64,000 nucleotides of DNA from Arthrobacter sp. 131MFCol6.1 (GTDB lineage Bacteria; Actinomycetota; Actinomycetes; Actinomycetales; Micrococcaceae). Under the pieces are notes generated by a model that was not told the DNA's origin, did not search any database, and saw nothing but the letters and a program-made list of their open reading frames with translations. The position numbers were made by a program, and so were the translations under genes. Location of the stretch: the NCBI RefSeq assembly GCF_000374925.1, contig NZ_KB895543.1, positions 185,484 to 249,483 of the forward strand, read 5' to 3'. This document shows positions 16,366-25,975 of the stretch, one piece after another (the first letter of the stretch is position 1; every line of letters begins with the position of its first letter).

Positions 16366-17735
16366 GAGTGCGTTCCTTTGGCTGAGGGAGTGGAAGTGGC
16401 GGGCCGCCGGGGCCGGGCCAGCGCCGTGAGTTGGGGGAGTCCGACGCCGGCCAGCGCCAGGACTTCGTCGGCACCGACGGCGCCGCACTGGACGCCGCGC
16501 AGCAGGAAGGCCGCCAGGCCGCGGGCGGTGGCGGGCTCGTCCAGAACGCCGCCGGCGGTTTGTTCCACGTAATCGCGGAGCCGGGCAGCGGCGGCGGGGA
16601 GCCCTTGCCGGTAGAAGGCGTAGGTCGCGGCGAACCGGCTGGGCAGCTGGGCGGGGTGGAGGTCCCAGCCCTGGTAGTAGCCGCGTTCCAGCGAGCGGCG
16701 GACCAGCCGGCCGTGGAGCTGCCAGGCCTGCTCCACGTTCCCGCCCACCGGGAGGATGTTGGTGGAGCCGTCGGAGAGCCGGATCCCGGTGCCTGCCGCG
16801 GCAAGCTGCATGACTTCTTTGGCGAAGTCCGCCACGGGATGTTCCATGGACTGGTATTCGGCGGAGATCTGCAGCGATGCCGAGTAGTCGTAGGTGCCGT
16901 AGTGCAGCCCGCTGATCCTGCCGGGCACCGCGTGCGGCAGGCGCGCCACCGGCGAGGTTCCGTCCGGACCCAGGATCAGCTGCGGCGTTTCCACCTGCAC
17001 CTCGAAGCGGAGCCTGCCGGCGGCGAGCGCGTGGACTTCCTCGAGGCGGGACACGGCGAAGGCCATGGCCTCCACCTGCGCCACCGTGGTGACCTTGGGC
17101 AGGGTGAGGATGAGCCCGTCCGGGAGTTCGCCGGCCGCGGCCAGCTGCGACACGAAAAGATCCAGGGTCCGCAGGCCCCGCGCGCGGGTGGCGGCCTCGA
17201 AGCACTTGAAACGGATCCCGATGAACGGCGGCGCGGTGCCGGCGGCGACGGCGGCGGCCACGGCGGACGCCGCGGCAACAGCGGCGCCGTCCTCGGCGTC
17301 GTCGCCCCGGTCCCCGAAGCCGTCCTCAAAGTCCAGCCGGAGGTCCTCGATCGGCTCGTGTGAGAGCTTGGCCCGGACCCGCGGTGCGACGGCGGCGGCC
17401 AGCCCGGGGTCCTGGCCGAGCAGGATGCCGAGCTCTTCCAGCCCGCCCCGGGCCTCGACCGCGGCCAGGGCCTGGGCGCCCCAGTCCGCGGTGAAGTCCG
17501 GGCTGAAACGGTCGGCCGGTACGTAGACGGTGTGCACGGGCTGGCGGGAGCCGTCGTCGCCCGGGTAGCCACGCTCCAGCAGCCGGTCGGTGTCCGCGAG
17601 CCGCGCATCGATCCGGGCAAGGTCCGACGCCGAGAGAGCCGGCGTCACCGGACCGCGGCGTGGCGAAGGGCCCGGTGGTTGGCTTGGTGGACGGCCCGGT
17701 GGAGGCTGCCCGGCGCTGGCCGAGGAGGCTGCCAT
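16362..17735 (-). CDS. DUF6986 family aldolase/malate-synthase-like protein
   Basis: A 457-residue protein that I recognise as the DUF6986 family seen in actinobacterial purine clusters. Sequence features point to the HpcH/CitE/malate-synthase TIM barrel: an acidic metal-binding stretch LRLDFEDGFG, the IRFKCFEAATRARGLRTLDLF strand, LTLPKVTTVAQVEAM and a FEVQVETP motif. These echo LEDA and ET motifs in CitE-type lyases. It sits directly between malate synthase (4-base gap) and AllE (4-base overlap), which suggests it acts on a C2 product of ureide breakdown. The reaction is unknown. A GTG further in (VTPALSASDLARID) is a possible alternative start, since the first 30 residues are low-complexity. 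Confidence 0.8.
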   Translation of the reverse strand: MAASSASAGQPPPGRPPSQPPGPSPRRGPVTPALSASDLARIDARLADTDRLLERGYPGDDGSRQPVHTVYVPADRFSPDFTADWGAQALAAVEARGGLEELGILLGQDPGLAAAVAPRVRAKLSHEPIEDLRLDFEDGFGDRGDDAEDGAAVAAASAVAAAVAAGTAPPFIGIRFKCFEAATRARGLRTLDLFVSQLAAAGELPDGLILTLPKVTTVAQVEAMAFAVSRLEEVHALAAGRLRFEVQVETPQLILGPDGTSPVARLPHAVPGRISGLHYGTYDYSASLQISAEYQSMEHPVADFAKEVMQLAAAGTGIRLSDGSTNILPVGGNVEQAWQLHGRLVRRSLERGYYQGWDLHPAQLPSRFAATYAFYRQGLPAAAARLRDYVEQTAGGVLDEPATARGLAAFLLRGVQCGAVGADEVLALAGVGLPQLTALARPRRPATSTPSAKGTHS

Positions 17736-17739
17736 GCTT

Positions 17740-19338
17740 TCAGTCCACCAGCTCGTACGCCGGCGTGGTGAGGAAGTCGGTGTAGTCCTCGGACAGGCAG
17801 AGGCCGCCGATGAGCTTGCTGGCGGGCAGGTAGTGCTTCGCGAAAGCGTCCTCGCCCACCTCGGCCCGGAGTTTCTCGGTTTCCTCGGCCAGGAGGGCGG
17901 ACACCAGCTCCCGGGTGACGGTCCGGCCGGTGTCGGCCAGCACCGAACGGTTGCGGATCTGTTGCCAGACCTGGGACCGCGAGATTTCCGCCGTCGCGGC
18001 GTCCTCCATCAGGTTGTGGATGGCGACGGCACCGTTGCCGGAGATCCAGACGGCGGTGTACGCGACGGCGACGTAGAGGTTCAGCCGCAGGCCGGCCTCG
18101 GTCACCTGGCCCTGGGCGGAACGGATGTCCAGGAGCTGCTCGGCGGTGACGCTGACCTCGGGGCGCTGTCTGTCCAGCTGGTTGGGCCGCCCGCCCAGGA
18201 CGGCGTCGAACACCTCGCGGCAAACCGGCACCAGGTCCGGGTGCGCCACCCAGGATCCGTCGAAGCCGTCGTTCGCCTCGCGGGTCTTGTCCGCGCGCAC
18301 CTTCTCGAAGGCCTGGGCGGTCACGTCGGGTTCACGCCGGTTGGGGATCACCGCTGCCATGCCGCCCATGGCAAAGGCGCCGCGCTGGTGGCAGGTCTTG
18401 ACCAGGAGCTCGGTGTAGGCCCGCATGAACGGTGCGGTCATGGCGATGGTGGCGCGGTCGGGCAGCACGAAGCTTGCACCGGCGTCGCGGAAGTACTTGA
18501 TGATGCTGAACAGGTAGTCCCAGCGGCCGGCGTTCAGGCCGGAGGCGTGGTCGCGGAGTTCGAAGAGGATCTCGTCCATTTCGAAGGCTGCCGGGATGGT
18601 CTCGATCAGGACGGTGGCGCGGATGGTGCCCTGCGGAATGCCGACGTAGTCCTGGGCGAAGACGAAGATGTCGTTCCACAGCCGGGCCTCGAGGTGGCTC
18701 TCCATCTTGGGCAGGTAGTAGTAGGGTCCGTGACCGTTTGCCACGAGCCGCTGGGCGGTGTGGAAGAAGTGCAGGCCGAAGTCCACCAGGGCACCGATGG
18801 TGTGGTCCCCGCCGATCAGCAGGTGCCGTTCGCCCATGTGCCAGCCGCGTGGCCGGGTCACCACGACCGCGAGCGGGGCGTCGGTGCGCAGCGCGTATTC
18901 CTTACCTTCGGGCGAGGTGTATTTCAGCGTGCCGTCGGCGGCGTCCCGGAGGTTGAGGATCGATTCGACCACGTTGGACCAGGTGGGTGTGCTGGCGTCC
19001 TCGAGGTCGGCGAGCCACACCTTCGCACCGGAGTTCAGCGCATTGATGGCCATTTTGGCCGGGGCGGCCGGCCCGGTCATTTCGACCCGGCGGTCCTGCA
19101 GGGCCGCAGGCGCCGGAGCCACGCTCCAGTCGGCGTCGCGGATCTCCGCGGTCTCCGGCAGGAAGTCCAGGCGGCCGGTCAGGGCCACGTGCTCGCGCTT
19201 GCGGGCGCGGGCCTTGAGCTGCTCGGCGCGGGTTCCGGCAAAGCGGAGGTGGAGTTCTTCGACGAAGGCGAGAGCCTCCGGGGTCAGGATTTCTCCGGCC
19301 CGGTCGACGGGGTGGGGATCGGTGACGACGAGAGTCAT
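17740..19338 (-). CDS. aceB: Malate synthase A
   Basis: A 532-residue enzyme condensing glyoxylate with acetyl-CoA to malate. Diagnostic motifs include the metal-binding VWLADLEDASTPTW, the TRPRGWHMGERHLL arginine loop, VLIETIPAAFEMDEILFEL, and the catalytic-aspartate region LCLSEDYTDFLT near the C-terminus. Length matches the monomeric A-type enzyme. No isocitrate lyase is adjacent; its place in the ureide operon indicates it removes glyoxylate from allantoin breakdown. It is followed by DUF6986 after 4 bases and preceded by uricase after 93 bases. Confidence 0.95.
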   Translation of the reverse strand: MTLVVTDPHPVDRAGEILTPEALAFVEELHLRFAGTRAEQLKARARKREHVALTGRLDFLPETAEIRDADWSVAPAPAALQDRRVEMTGPAAPAKMAINALNSGAKVWLADLEDASTPTWSNVVESILNLRDAADGTLKYTSPEGKEYALRTDAPLAVVVTRPRGWHMGERHLLIGGDHTIGALVDFGLHFFHTAQRLVANGHGPYYYLPKMESHLEARLWNDIFVFAQDYVGIPQGTIRATVLIETIPAAFEMDEILFELRDHASGLNAGRWDYLFSIIKYFRDAGASFVLPDRATIAMTAPFMRAYTELLVKTCHQRGAFAMGGMAAVIPNRREPDVTAQAFEKVRADKTREANDGFDGSWVAHPDLVPVCREVFDAVLGGRPNQLDRQRPEVSVTAEQLLDIRSAQGQVTEAGLRLNLYVAVAYTAVWISGNGAVAIHNLMEDAATAEISRSQVWQQIRNRSVLADTGRTVTRELVSALLAEETEKLRAEVGEDAFAKHYLPASKLIGGLCLSEDYTDFLTTPAYELVD

Positions 19339-19431
19339 TTCTGGTCCTTCCTGGGCCGCTCACACTTCTCTTTGGCCGCTCACACTACTCCTAGGCACCG
19401 CCGGCGGCGGCGGTCCCGGCGGTGCGTGGCC

Positions 19432-20340
19432 TTAGCAGAAGCCGGCGATCCCGTGCCAGGCGATGTCGGCGGGGCTGGTGTCTTCACGCTGGACCGTGGC
19501 CTCAATGAGGCCGTAGGGGCGGTCGGCGGCAAAGAAGACCTCGTTGGGGTTGTCGAGGCCGAAGGGCGAGAGGTCAACGAGGAAGTGGTGCTTGTTGGGC
19601 ATGGAGAACTTGATCTCGTCGATCTCGGGGTGCGCTGCCAGGACCTTGGCGCCCATGTCGAAGAGGGTCTGCTGCAGGGCGTGGGAGTACTTTTCGCTGA
19701 AAGCCTCCAGCAGCAGGGCCTTGACGTCCTCGTAGCTCTTGTTGAAGTCGAAGGCGCCAAAGTTGGTGCCGGTCCTGAACCGCCAGCGCGCCGAGACGTC
19801 CGTGGCGAGGATGCGGTCGGCCGTTTCCTGGAGGGTGGTGTACTTGTCCCGCGGGAAGCCGCTGAACCCGGACTGGGTCGTCTTCAGCACGGTGAGGTCC
19901 TTCAGCCCGGCGATGAGGTGCTCGGTACCGCCGTCGCGGACAAGGACCGCGGTGCGGACTTCCTGGCCGTTGCGGACGAAGGAGTGGTGGTGCCCGGACC
20001 CGTGGGCCTGGATCCGGTCCCACTTGTAGGCCTCGGCCGCCCAGCGGCCGCCGGTGACCCAGTCGAAGTTCGAGGTGAAGTGCTTGCCGAGCCGGAGCAG
20101 GAAGGCTTCCGGGGAGCCGATGCCGTCCCGGGCGAAGGCGTAGATCGTGTTCTTTTGGGTGTCTGTGGCCACCACGTGGCTGTTGTCGCCGTCGAGGTGG
20201 GCCGCCGCGAAGTCGCCGCGCAGCTGCGAGGTGACGTTCAGGTCTTCGATCTCATGGCGGCGGGTATCCCTGGTGATCTTGACGACCCGGACTTCGGCTT
20301 TTCCGTACTGGTTCTGGCCGAGGACGATCTTGTTGCTCAT
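19432..20340 (-). CDS. uaZ: Uricase (urate oxidase)
   Basis: A 302-residue cofactor-free oxidase converting urate to 5-hydroxyisourate. Uricase signatures are present: KAEVRVVKITRD, the catalytic ATDTQKNTIYAFAR region, GSGHHHSFVRNG, FRTGTNFGAFDF, and FSMPNKHHFLVDL. There is no peroxisomal tail, as expected for a bacterial enzyme. The ATG at 20340 is preferred over the frame extending to 20433. It is the first gene of the minus-strand ureide arm and is divergent from guanine deaminase across 503 bases. Confidence 0.95.
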   Translation of the reverse strand: MSNKIVLGQNQYGKAEVRVVKITRDTRRHEIEDLNVTSQLRGDFAAAHLDGDNSHVVATDTQKNTIYAFARDGIGSPEAFLLRLGKHFTSNFDWVTGGRWAAEAYKWDRIQAHGSGHHHSFVRNGQEVRTAVLVRDGGTEHLIAGLKDLTVLKTTQSGFSGFPRDKYTTLQETADRILATDVSARWRFRTGTNFGAFDFNKSYEDVKALLLEAFSEKYSHALQQTLFDMGAKVLAAHPEIDEIKFSMPNKHHFLVDLSPFGLDNPNEVFFAADRPYGLIEATVQREDTSPADIAWHGIAGFC

Positions 20341-20843
20341 GGTCTGATTCCCAACTTCAGGTATGCGGCACCACAGTCCCACATAGAAATTAAGCGCCGA
20401 TTCCCGCGCGTTTCTTGTTCCGTCCGTCCACAAAAAAGAGCCGACATCAGTTGATGCCAGCTCATTACGACCCTGCCTGCTGCTCCCAGGTTACGTGGCC
20501 TGGCCACGACTTCCGGGCCACGAAGTGGGACCAAGCGTAGCCGGACCCCGGCCTGGTGTACATGACTTTTCGAAAAATCGAGGGTGGCCGGGATGGCCCG
20601 AGGCTGGCGTGAAGACCCGGAAATGGAGAATTCACATCACGAAAATGAGGCATCCACCCAATAGGGGGCGCCGTGCGGAAGCCCCGGTGCTACTCTCAAT
20701 CTTGCCAACGGCGGGCAGCCCGGACCCGGGACGCTATCTACCAGGCGCAACCTTCAAGGCACATGCTGAAGACTGTCACCGTCGCATCCGGCCCTTGCGC
20801 TCCCGCTACGGTGTACCGGCTTCCGCAGGCAGGGAGTGGCAGC
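20341..20843. promoter_or_regulatory. Divergent control region of the purine catabolic arms
   Basis: 503 bases with no convincing gene, separating the uricase operon from the guanine deaminase/xanthine dehydrogenase operon. Dyads visible are CATCAGTTGATG (20445-20456), CGTGGCCTGGCCACG (20494-20508) and the AT-rich palindrome TTTTCGAAAA (20567-20576). Any of these could be an operator for a purine-responsive regulator; no regulator gene lies in the cluster, so it would act in trans. Confidence 0.5.
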
Positions 20844-21338
20844 ATGACGACGACCGATACGGCCCAGAAGTTCCTGGCGAGATCCATCGAGTTGGCCATG
20901 GCCAACGTCCTGAACGGCGGCGGGCCGTTCGGCGCCGTGGTGGTCACCGCGGACGGGCAGGCTTTCGAAGGCGCCAACCGTGTCACCGCCGCCAACGATC
21001 CCACGGCCCACGCCGAGGTCACGGCCATCCGGCGGGCCTGCAGCGAACTTGGCACCTTCGAGCTCAGCGGAGCCACACTCTACTGCAGCTGCGAGCCGTG
21101 CCCCATGTGCCTGGCGTCCGCGCTGTGGGCGCGGGTGTCACGCGTGGTGTTCGCCGCGGACAGGCACGATGCCGCGTCCGCGGGATTCGATGACGCCGTC
21201 TTCTACGAATACTTCGAAAACGATCAGCGCGGCGCGCTCATGCCGGTGGGCAGGCTGGAACTGACCGGCCCGCAAGCCCCCGCCGCCCTGGATCCCTTCA
21301 CCGCCTGGAACTCGCTCGAGTCCCGGACTGAGTATTAG
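20844..21338 (+). CDS. guaD: Guanine deaminase (CDA-fold)
   Basis: A 164-residue zinc deaminase of the cytidine-deaminase fold, converting guanine to xanthine. The zinc site is formed by PTAHAEV (His and catalytic Glu) and CSCEPCPMC (PCxxC). The C-terminal FDDAVFYEYF and overall length match GuaD-type nucleoside/guanine deaminases rather than tRNA adenosine deaminase. The ATG at 20844 has AGGGAG seven bases upstream. It lies 30 bases before the xanthine dehydrogenase genes and should feed them substrate. A related nucleoside deaminase specificity cannot be excluded. Confidence 0.88.
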   Translation: MTTTDTAQKFLARSIELAMANVLNGGGPFGAVVVTADGQAFEGANRVTAANDPTAHAEVTAIRRACSELGTFELSGATLYCSCEPCPMCLASALWARVSRVVFAADRHDAASAGFDDAVFYEYFENDQRGALMPVGRLELTGPQAPAALDPFTAWNSLESRTEY

Positions 21339-21368
21339 CTCCGGCACCTTGCAACCCCAGGAGGCCCC

Positions 21369-22364
21369 ATGGACCTGAACACCGTCGAGGACGTGATCCG
21401 CACCGCGGATCCGGCGCAGTGGCGCGAGGGCGACGCCTGGCTCGCTGGGGGCACTGTGCTTTTCTCCTCCGGGAGCCCCGACGCCGGACCGGAACCGCCC
21501 CGGCGTCTCCTGGACCTTGGCTCCACGGACTGGACACCCCTGGCCGTCTCGGCGGCCGGCATCGAGCTGGCGGCAACCTGCACCATCGCGCAACTGTCTG
21601 CGTTCCCTGAGTCAGTGCCGGGCCGGGAACTGGCCGGGGACTGGCCCGGCGTGGCGCTCATCCGCCCCTGCTGCGAGTCCTTTGTGGCCTCCTTCAAGGT
21701 CTGGACCATGTCCACGGTGGGCGGCAACCTGTGCACCTCCCTGCCGGCCGGACCCATGATCTCGCTCTGCGCGGCACTCGACGGCACGGCCACCATTTTG
21801 GGCCCCGGCGGTGCCCGCCGCACACTCCCCGTGCTGGAGTTCGTCACGGGCGACGGAACGAACGGCCTCGCTCCCGGCGAGCTCCTGCGCAGCGTGAGCC
21901 TGCCGGCGGCGGCACTGTCCTCCCGGGTGGCCTTCCGCCGGCTGTCGCTGAGCAACCTGGGCAGGTCCGCGGTGCTGCTGATCGGAAGGCTCGACGCCGA
22001 CGGCGCCCTGGTCCTGACCGTCACCGCAGCGACCAAACGCCCGGTGCGGCTGCACCTCTTGGCCTCCGCGGCGGCGCCCGCCGACTCCCTCACCGAGCCT
22101 CTCTCCGAGGCCTTGGATGCCGCGATCCCCGATGAGCTGTACCACGACGACGTCCACGGCCTGCCCGCCTGGCGCAAGGACATGACCTACCGGCTGGCCC
22201 ATGAAATCAGGGCCGAACTCACCGCGCCGGCAGGCCGCGGTCCGCTGCGCTTCTCCGGTGACTTCTGGCCGCCGCGGGCCCCTTCCACGCGGACAGAGCC
22301 GCTGCGGACAGGGCCCCCGCGGACAGAGTCCCCTAGCGCCGGGTCCCGGACGGAAGAGGCCTGA
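21369..22364 (+). CDS. Xanthine dehydrogenase FAD-binding subunit
   Basis: 331 residues of the CO-dehydrogenase/xanthine-dehydrogenase flavoprotein family. The FAD-binding loops are recognisable as [10 protein letters not shown] near the N-terminus and [16 protein letters not shown] in the middle. The C-terminal ~30 residues are a degenerate repeat of (R)TE/GPxRT units, encoded by tandem DNA repeats, and lie outside the conserved fold. It transfers electrons from the iron-sulphur domain of the next protein to NAD or another acceptor. Two bases separate it from the next start, so they are co-translated. Confidence 0.9.
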   Translation: MDLNTVEDVIRTADPAQWREGDAWLAGGTVLFSSGSPDAGPEPPRRLLDLGSTDWTPLAVSAAGIELAATCTIAQLSAFPESVPGRELAGDWPGVALIRPCCESFVASFKVWTMSTVGGNLCTSLPAGPMISLCAALDGTATILGPGGARRTLPVLEFVTGDGTNGLAPGELLRSVSLPAAALSSRVAFRRLSLSNLGRSAVLLIGRLDADGALVLTVTAATKRPVRLHLLASAAAPADSLTEPLSEALDAAIPDELYHDDVHGLPAWRKDMTYRLAHEIRAELTAPAGRGPLRFSGDFWPPRAPSTRTEPLRTGPPRTESPSAGSRTEEA

Positions 22365-22366
22365 AC

Positions 22367-25261
22367 ATGACAACCGACTTCCACGGCAGAATCGAGATCA
22401 ACGGCGTCCCGGCGCAGGCCGAACCCCGTCCCGGCCAGTGCCTGCGCACTTTCCTTCGCGAGCAGGGGAACCTGGGCGTGAAGAAGGGCTGCGACGCCGG
22501 CGATTGCGGCGCCTGCACGGTGCACGTGGACGGGGTCCCGGTGCACAGCTGCATTTATCCCGCCGTCCGCGCGGAAGGCCGGGCAGTTACCACGGTGGAA
22601 GGATTGGCTGCCGCCAGCGCCTCCGGCGGAGCTGATGACCCCGACGGCGCCGCGCTCCATCCGATGCAGCAGCAGTTCCTGGACCGGCAGGGCTTCCAAT
22701 GCGGGTTTTGCACGGCCGGCATGGTGATGACGGCCGCGACGTTCGATGACGGGCAGAAGGCGGACCTGCCGCGGAACCTCAAGGGCAACCTGTGCCGGTG
22801 CACCGGGTACACGGCCATCGAGGACGCCGTCTGCGGGACGGGGAACCACCCGGCCACCTCCCACCCGGCCACCTCAACCCCGGCCGCCTCCGGCCCGGCC
22901 ACCTCAACCGAGGGGCCGGGCCGGCCGGAGCCGCGCCCCGGACAACTGGGCGACGACGTTCCCGCGCCGGCCGGCCTCGCCATCGTCACTGGGCGGGCCC
23001 GCTACACCCTGGACGTCCCGGCCGAAGAGCTGCCCGGGCTGCTGCACGTGAAGCTGCTGCGCTCCCCGCATGCCCACGCCCGGATCCGCTCCATCGACGC
23101 AGCAGCGGCGCTGGCGATTCCCGGCGTCGCGGCGGTCCTCACCCACGAGGACTCCCCGGCGCAGCTGTTTTCGACCGCGCAGCACGAGCTCTACACCGAT
23201 GACCCGGACGATACCCGTGTGTTCGACGACGTCGTGCGCTTCATCGGCCAGCGGGTCGCCGCCGTCGTCGCCGGGACGGTGGCCGCGGCGGAGGCAGGCG
23301 TGCGCGCCCTGAAGGTCGACTACGACGTGCTGGACGCCGTCTTCACCCCGGAGAACGCCATGCTCCCCGGCGCCCCCGCCCTTCATGGGGACAAGGACGC
23401 GACCACGGCCCGGATCAGCCGGCCGGAGCGGAACGTCGTGGCGGAACTGCATTCCGAGCTCGGCGATGTGGCGGCCGGTTTCGCCGCGGCGGACTTCATC
23501 CACGAACACACCTACCGGACCCAGCGGGTGCAGCACATGGCGCTGGAAACCCACGCCTCCATCGCCTCCTTCGGCAGTGACGGGCGGCTGCTGATCCGCA
23601 CCTCCAGCCAGGTCCCGTTCCTGGTGCGGCGGACCCTGGGCCGGGTATTCGGCCTGCCGGAAGAGCAGATCCGGGTGGTGGCCGGGCGGGTGGGCGGCGG
23701 TTTTGGCGGCAAACAGGAGGTGCTCACCGAGGACGTCGTGGCGCTGGTTGCCCTGAAGCTGAACCGCCCCGTGCAGCTTGAATTCACCCGGACCGAACAG
23801 TTCACCGCCGCCACCACCAAGCATCCCTTCACCATCCATCTCAAGGCCGGCGCCAGCCGCGAGGGCCGGCTGACCGCACTCCAGCTGGAGGTGCTCACCA
23901 ACACGGGCGCCTACGGCAACCACGCCACCGGGGTCATGTTCCACGGCTGCGGCGAGTCGCTGGCGGTGTACAAGTGCGCCAACAAGAAAGTGGACGCCCA
24001 CGCCGTGTACACCAACACCGTGCCGTCCGGCGCCTTCCGCGGCTACGGGCTCAGCCAGATGATCTTCGCGATCGAATCCGGCATCGACGAGCTCGCGGCA
24101 GGGATCGGCATGGACCCCCTGGAGTTCCGCCGCCGGAACATGGTCCGGGAGGGCGACGACATGCTGTCCATTAGCGACGAGCCCCAAGAGGACGTCCGCT
24201 ACGGCAGCTACGGCCTGGACCAGTGCACGAAGCTGGTGGAGGACGCCCTGGCCCGTGGACGGGAACGCTACCGCGCGGCCGGCCCCGACAGCCTGGGCCC
24301 GGACTGGGTGGTCGGGGAGGGGACTGCCCTGTCCATGATCGATACCGTTCCGCCACGCGGCCACTTTGCCCACTCCAGGCTCCGGCTCCTGCCCGACGGG
24401 ACCTACGCCGCCGACGTCGGGACGGCAGAATTCGGCAACGGCACCACCACCGTCCACGCGCAGCTCGCGGCCACCGCGCTGTCCACCTCTGCCGCCCGCG
24501 TCACCGTGCGGCAGTCCGACACCGATCTGGTGGACCACGATTCCGGTGCGTTCGGATCTGCCGGCACCGTGGTGGCCGGCAAAGCGACGCTGGCCGCCGC
24601 AGAGAACCTCGCCCTCCGCATCCGCGACTTCGCCGCCGGCCTCCGCCGCGTGCCGCCCTCGGGCTGTGAGCTGGACGGGGACGCCGTGGTCTGCGAGGGA
24701 ACCCGGGTGCCCCTGGCGGAAATTTATGATGCCGCGGAGCAGGCCGGCGTCGGGCTCGCCGCCGAGGGGCGTTGGGCCGGGACGCCGCGTTCCGTGGCGT
24801 TCAATGTCCAGGGCTTCCGGGTGGCCGTGAACACCGGGACGGGGGAGTTGCGGATCCTGCAGAGCGTGCAGGCGGCCGACGCCGGCGTGGTGGTCAATCC
24901 GCGCCAATGCCGCGGCCAGATCGAAGGCGGGATCGCGCAGGCCCTCGGCTCTGCGCTCTACGAAGAAATCACAGTGGACGACGCCGGCCGCGTCACCACC
25001 GACGTCCTGCGGCAGTACCACGTCCCCTCGTTCGCCGACGTGCCGCGCAGCGAGGTGTACTTCGCCGACACCAGCGACAAGCTGGGCCCGCTGGGCGCGA
25101 AGTCCATGAGCGAGAGCCCGTTCAATCCGGTGGCGCCGGCGCTCGCGAACGCGATCCGGAACGCCACCGGCGTGAGGTTCTCCCAGCTGCCCATCTCCCG
25201 GGACAAGATCTACCTGGGCCTGAAGGAAGCAGGGCTGGTCCCCTCCATAGGAGCGCCCTGA
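22367..25261 (+). CDS. Xanthine dehydrogenase, fused 2Fe-2S and molybdopterin subunit
   Basis: A 964-residue fusion oxidising hypoxanthine/xanthine to urate. The N-terminal ferredoxin domain carries C42, C47, C50 and C62 (CDAGDCGAC...C). The second 2Fe-2S domain carries C112/C115 (QCGFC) and C143/C145 (CRC). A 40-residue Pro/Ala/Thr/Ser linker with PATS repeats leads to the hammerhead and Mo-binding domains ([21 protein letters not shown]). The C-terminal [11 protein letters not shown] is where the catalytic Glu is expected, in an SES rather than GEP/GES context. The iron-sulphur and molybdenum subunits, separate in many bacteria, are joined here, giving a two-gene enzyme. Confidence 0.92.
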   Translation: MTTDFHGRIEINGVPAQAEPRPGQCLRTFLREQGNLGVKKGCDAGDCGACTVHVDGVPVHSCIYPAVRAEGRAVTTVEGLAAASASGGADDPDGAALHPMQQQFLDRQGFQCGFCTAGMVMTAATFDDGQKADLPRNLKGNLCRCTGYTAIEDAVCGTGNHPATSHPATSTPAASGPATSTEGPGRPEPRPGQLGDDVPAPAGLAIVTGRARYTLDVPAEELPGLLHVKLLRSPHAHARIRSIDAAAALAIPGVAAVLTHEDSPAQLFSTAQHELYTDDPDDTRVFDDVVRFIGQRVAAVVAGTVAAAEAGVRALKVDYDVLDAVFTPENAMLPGAPALHGDKDATTARISRPERNVVAELHSELGDVAAGFAAADFIHEHTYRTQRVQHMALETHASIASFGSDGRLLIRTSSQVPFLVRRTLGRVFGLPEEQIRVVAGRVGGGFGGKQEVLTEDVVALVALKLNRPVQLEFTRTEQFTAATTKHPFTIHLKAGASREGRLTALQLEVLTNTGAYGNHATGVMFHGCGESLAVYKCANKKVDAHAVYTNTVPSGAFRGYGLSQMIFAIESGIDELAAGIGMDPLEFRRRNMVREGDDMLSISDEPQEDVRYGSYGLDQCTKLVEDALARGRERYRAAGPDSLGPDWVVGEGTALSMIDTVPPRGHFAHSRLRLLPDGTYAADVGTAEFGNGTTTVHAQLAATALSTSAARVTVRQSDTDLVDHDSGAFGSAGTVVAGKATLAAAENLALRIRDFAAGLRRVPPSGCELDGDAVVCEGTRVPLAEIYDAAEQAGVGLAAEGRWAGTPRSVAFNVQGFRVAVNTGTGELRILQSVQAADAGVVVNPRQCRGQIEGGIAQALGSALYEEITVDDAGRVTTDVLRQYHVPSFADVPRSEVYFADTSDKLGPLGAKSMSESPFNPVAPALANAIRNATGVRFSQLPISRDKIYLGLKEAGLVPSIGAP

Positions 25262-25906
25262 ATGGCCGATCCCGCGATCCGGGCCTTCGTGGACAGGCTG
25301 GCGTCCGTGCAGACCGGGCCGGACAGCCAGAACTTCTTTGATTTTTCCGCTGCCGGCAATGCCCTGCGCCGCCGGAACCTGGAGCTCTATCTGCAGGAAA
25401 TGCTGGACCGGCGCCCCGAAGTGCTGCTGCTGGGCGAAGCGCCGGGATTCCGGGGCATGAGGATCACGGGAGTTCCCTTCACAAACCGCACCATGTTCGA
25501 AGGCCCCGCCAACGAGTTTGGCCTGTTTGGGCCGGGGAAGGGGTACGCGCTGCCGGCAGACTCCGAAGGCGTAGCCGCGGAACCGACGGCCACGGTGATG
25601 TGGCAGGTCCTGGCCGAGCTGGAGTTCCTGCCCCTGCTGTGGAGCGCCTACCCATGGCACACCCACGTGCCCGGGCGGCCGCTGTCCAACCGCACGCCGA
25701 GGGCTTCCGAGGCTGCACTGGGAACTCCGTTTTGGCAGGCGCTGATGGACGCGTTTTCTATCGAAACCGTGGTGGCCGTGGGCAATGTGGCGCACCACAG
25801 CCTGCAGCGCAGCGGCTTTGATGTGCCGAAAATCAGGCACCCGGCCCATGGCGGCCGGTCCGGTTTCAAGCGTGGCCTGCAGGAACTGTTGGCCCACTCG
25901 CGCTAA
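25262..25906 (+). CDS. Uracil-DNA-glycosylase-superfamily protein
   Basis: 214 residues with hallmarks of the UDG fold: the N-terminal water-activating-type motif LLLGEAPGFRG and the C-terminal leucine-loop region IRHPAHGGRSGFKRGL (HPxxGG). The central strand VVAVGNVAHH also fits. Cys ligands of the iron-sulphur family 4 enzymes are not evident, so it belongs to another subgroup. The ATG starts immediately after the xanthine dehydrogenase stop with no gap, so it is the last gene of a purine-oxidation operon. Whether it repairs deaminated bases in DNA is inference; free-base or nucleoside hydrolysis by this fold is unproven. Confidence 0.75.
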   Translation: MADPAIRAFVDRLASVQTGPDSQNFFDFSAAGNALRRRNLELYLQEMLDRRPEVLLLGEAPGFRGMRITGVPFTNRTMFEGPANEFGLFGPGKGYALPADSEGVAAEPTATVMWQVLAELEFLPLLWSAYPWHTHVPGRPLSNRTPRASEAALGTPFWQALMDAFSIETVVAVGNVAHHSLQRSGFDVPKIRHPAHGGRSGFKRGLQELLAHSR

Positions 25907-25909
25907 AAC

Positions 25910-25972
25910 CAACGCGGGGTCAGATACGGCCCATTGGAGGGGCCCTAATGGGCCGTATCTGACCCCGCGTTG
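25910..25972. terminator. 26-bp perfect palindrome between convergent genes
   Basis: Arms 25910-25935 and 25947-25972 are perfectly complementary over 26 bases with an 11-base loop. It starts four bases after the UDG-like gene stop and ends just before the convergent mocA-like stop. It is probably a bidirectional terminator and is much longer than a terminator requires. Confidence 0.75.
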
Positions 25973-25975
25973 TCC

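Noticed and set aside
17590..20454. 954-residue plus-strand frame opposite malate synthase and uricase
   Set aside because: Covers several confident minus-strand genes and has GC-bias composition.
22904..25912. 1002-residue minus-strand frame opposite xanthine dehydrogenase
   Set aside because: Shadow of a fully motif-supported gene; no recognisable domain.
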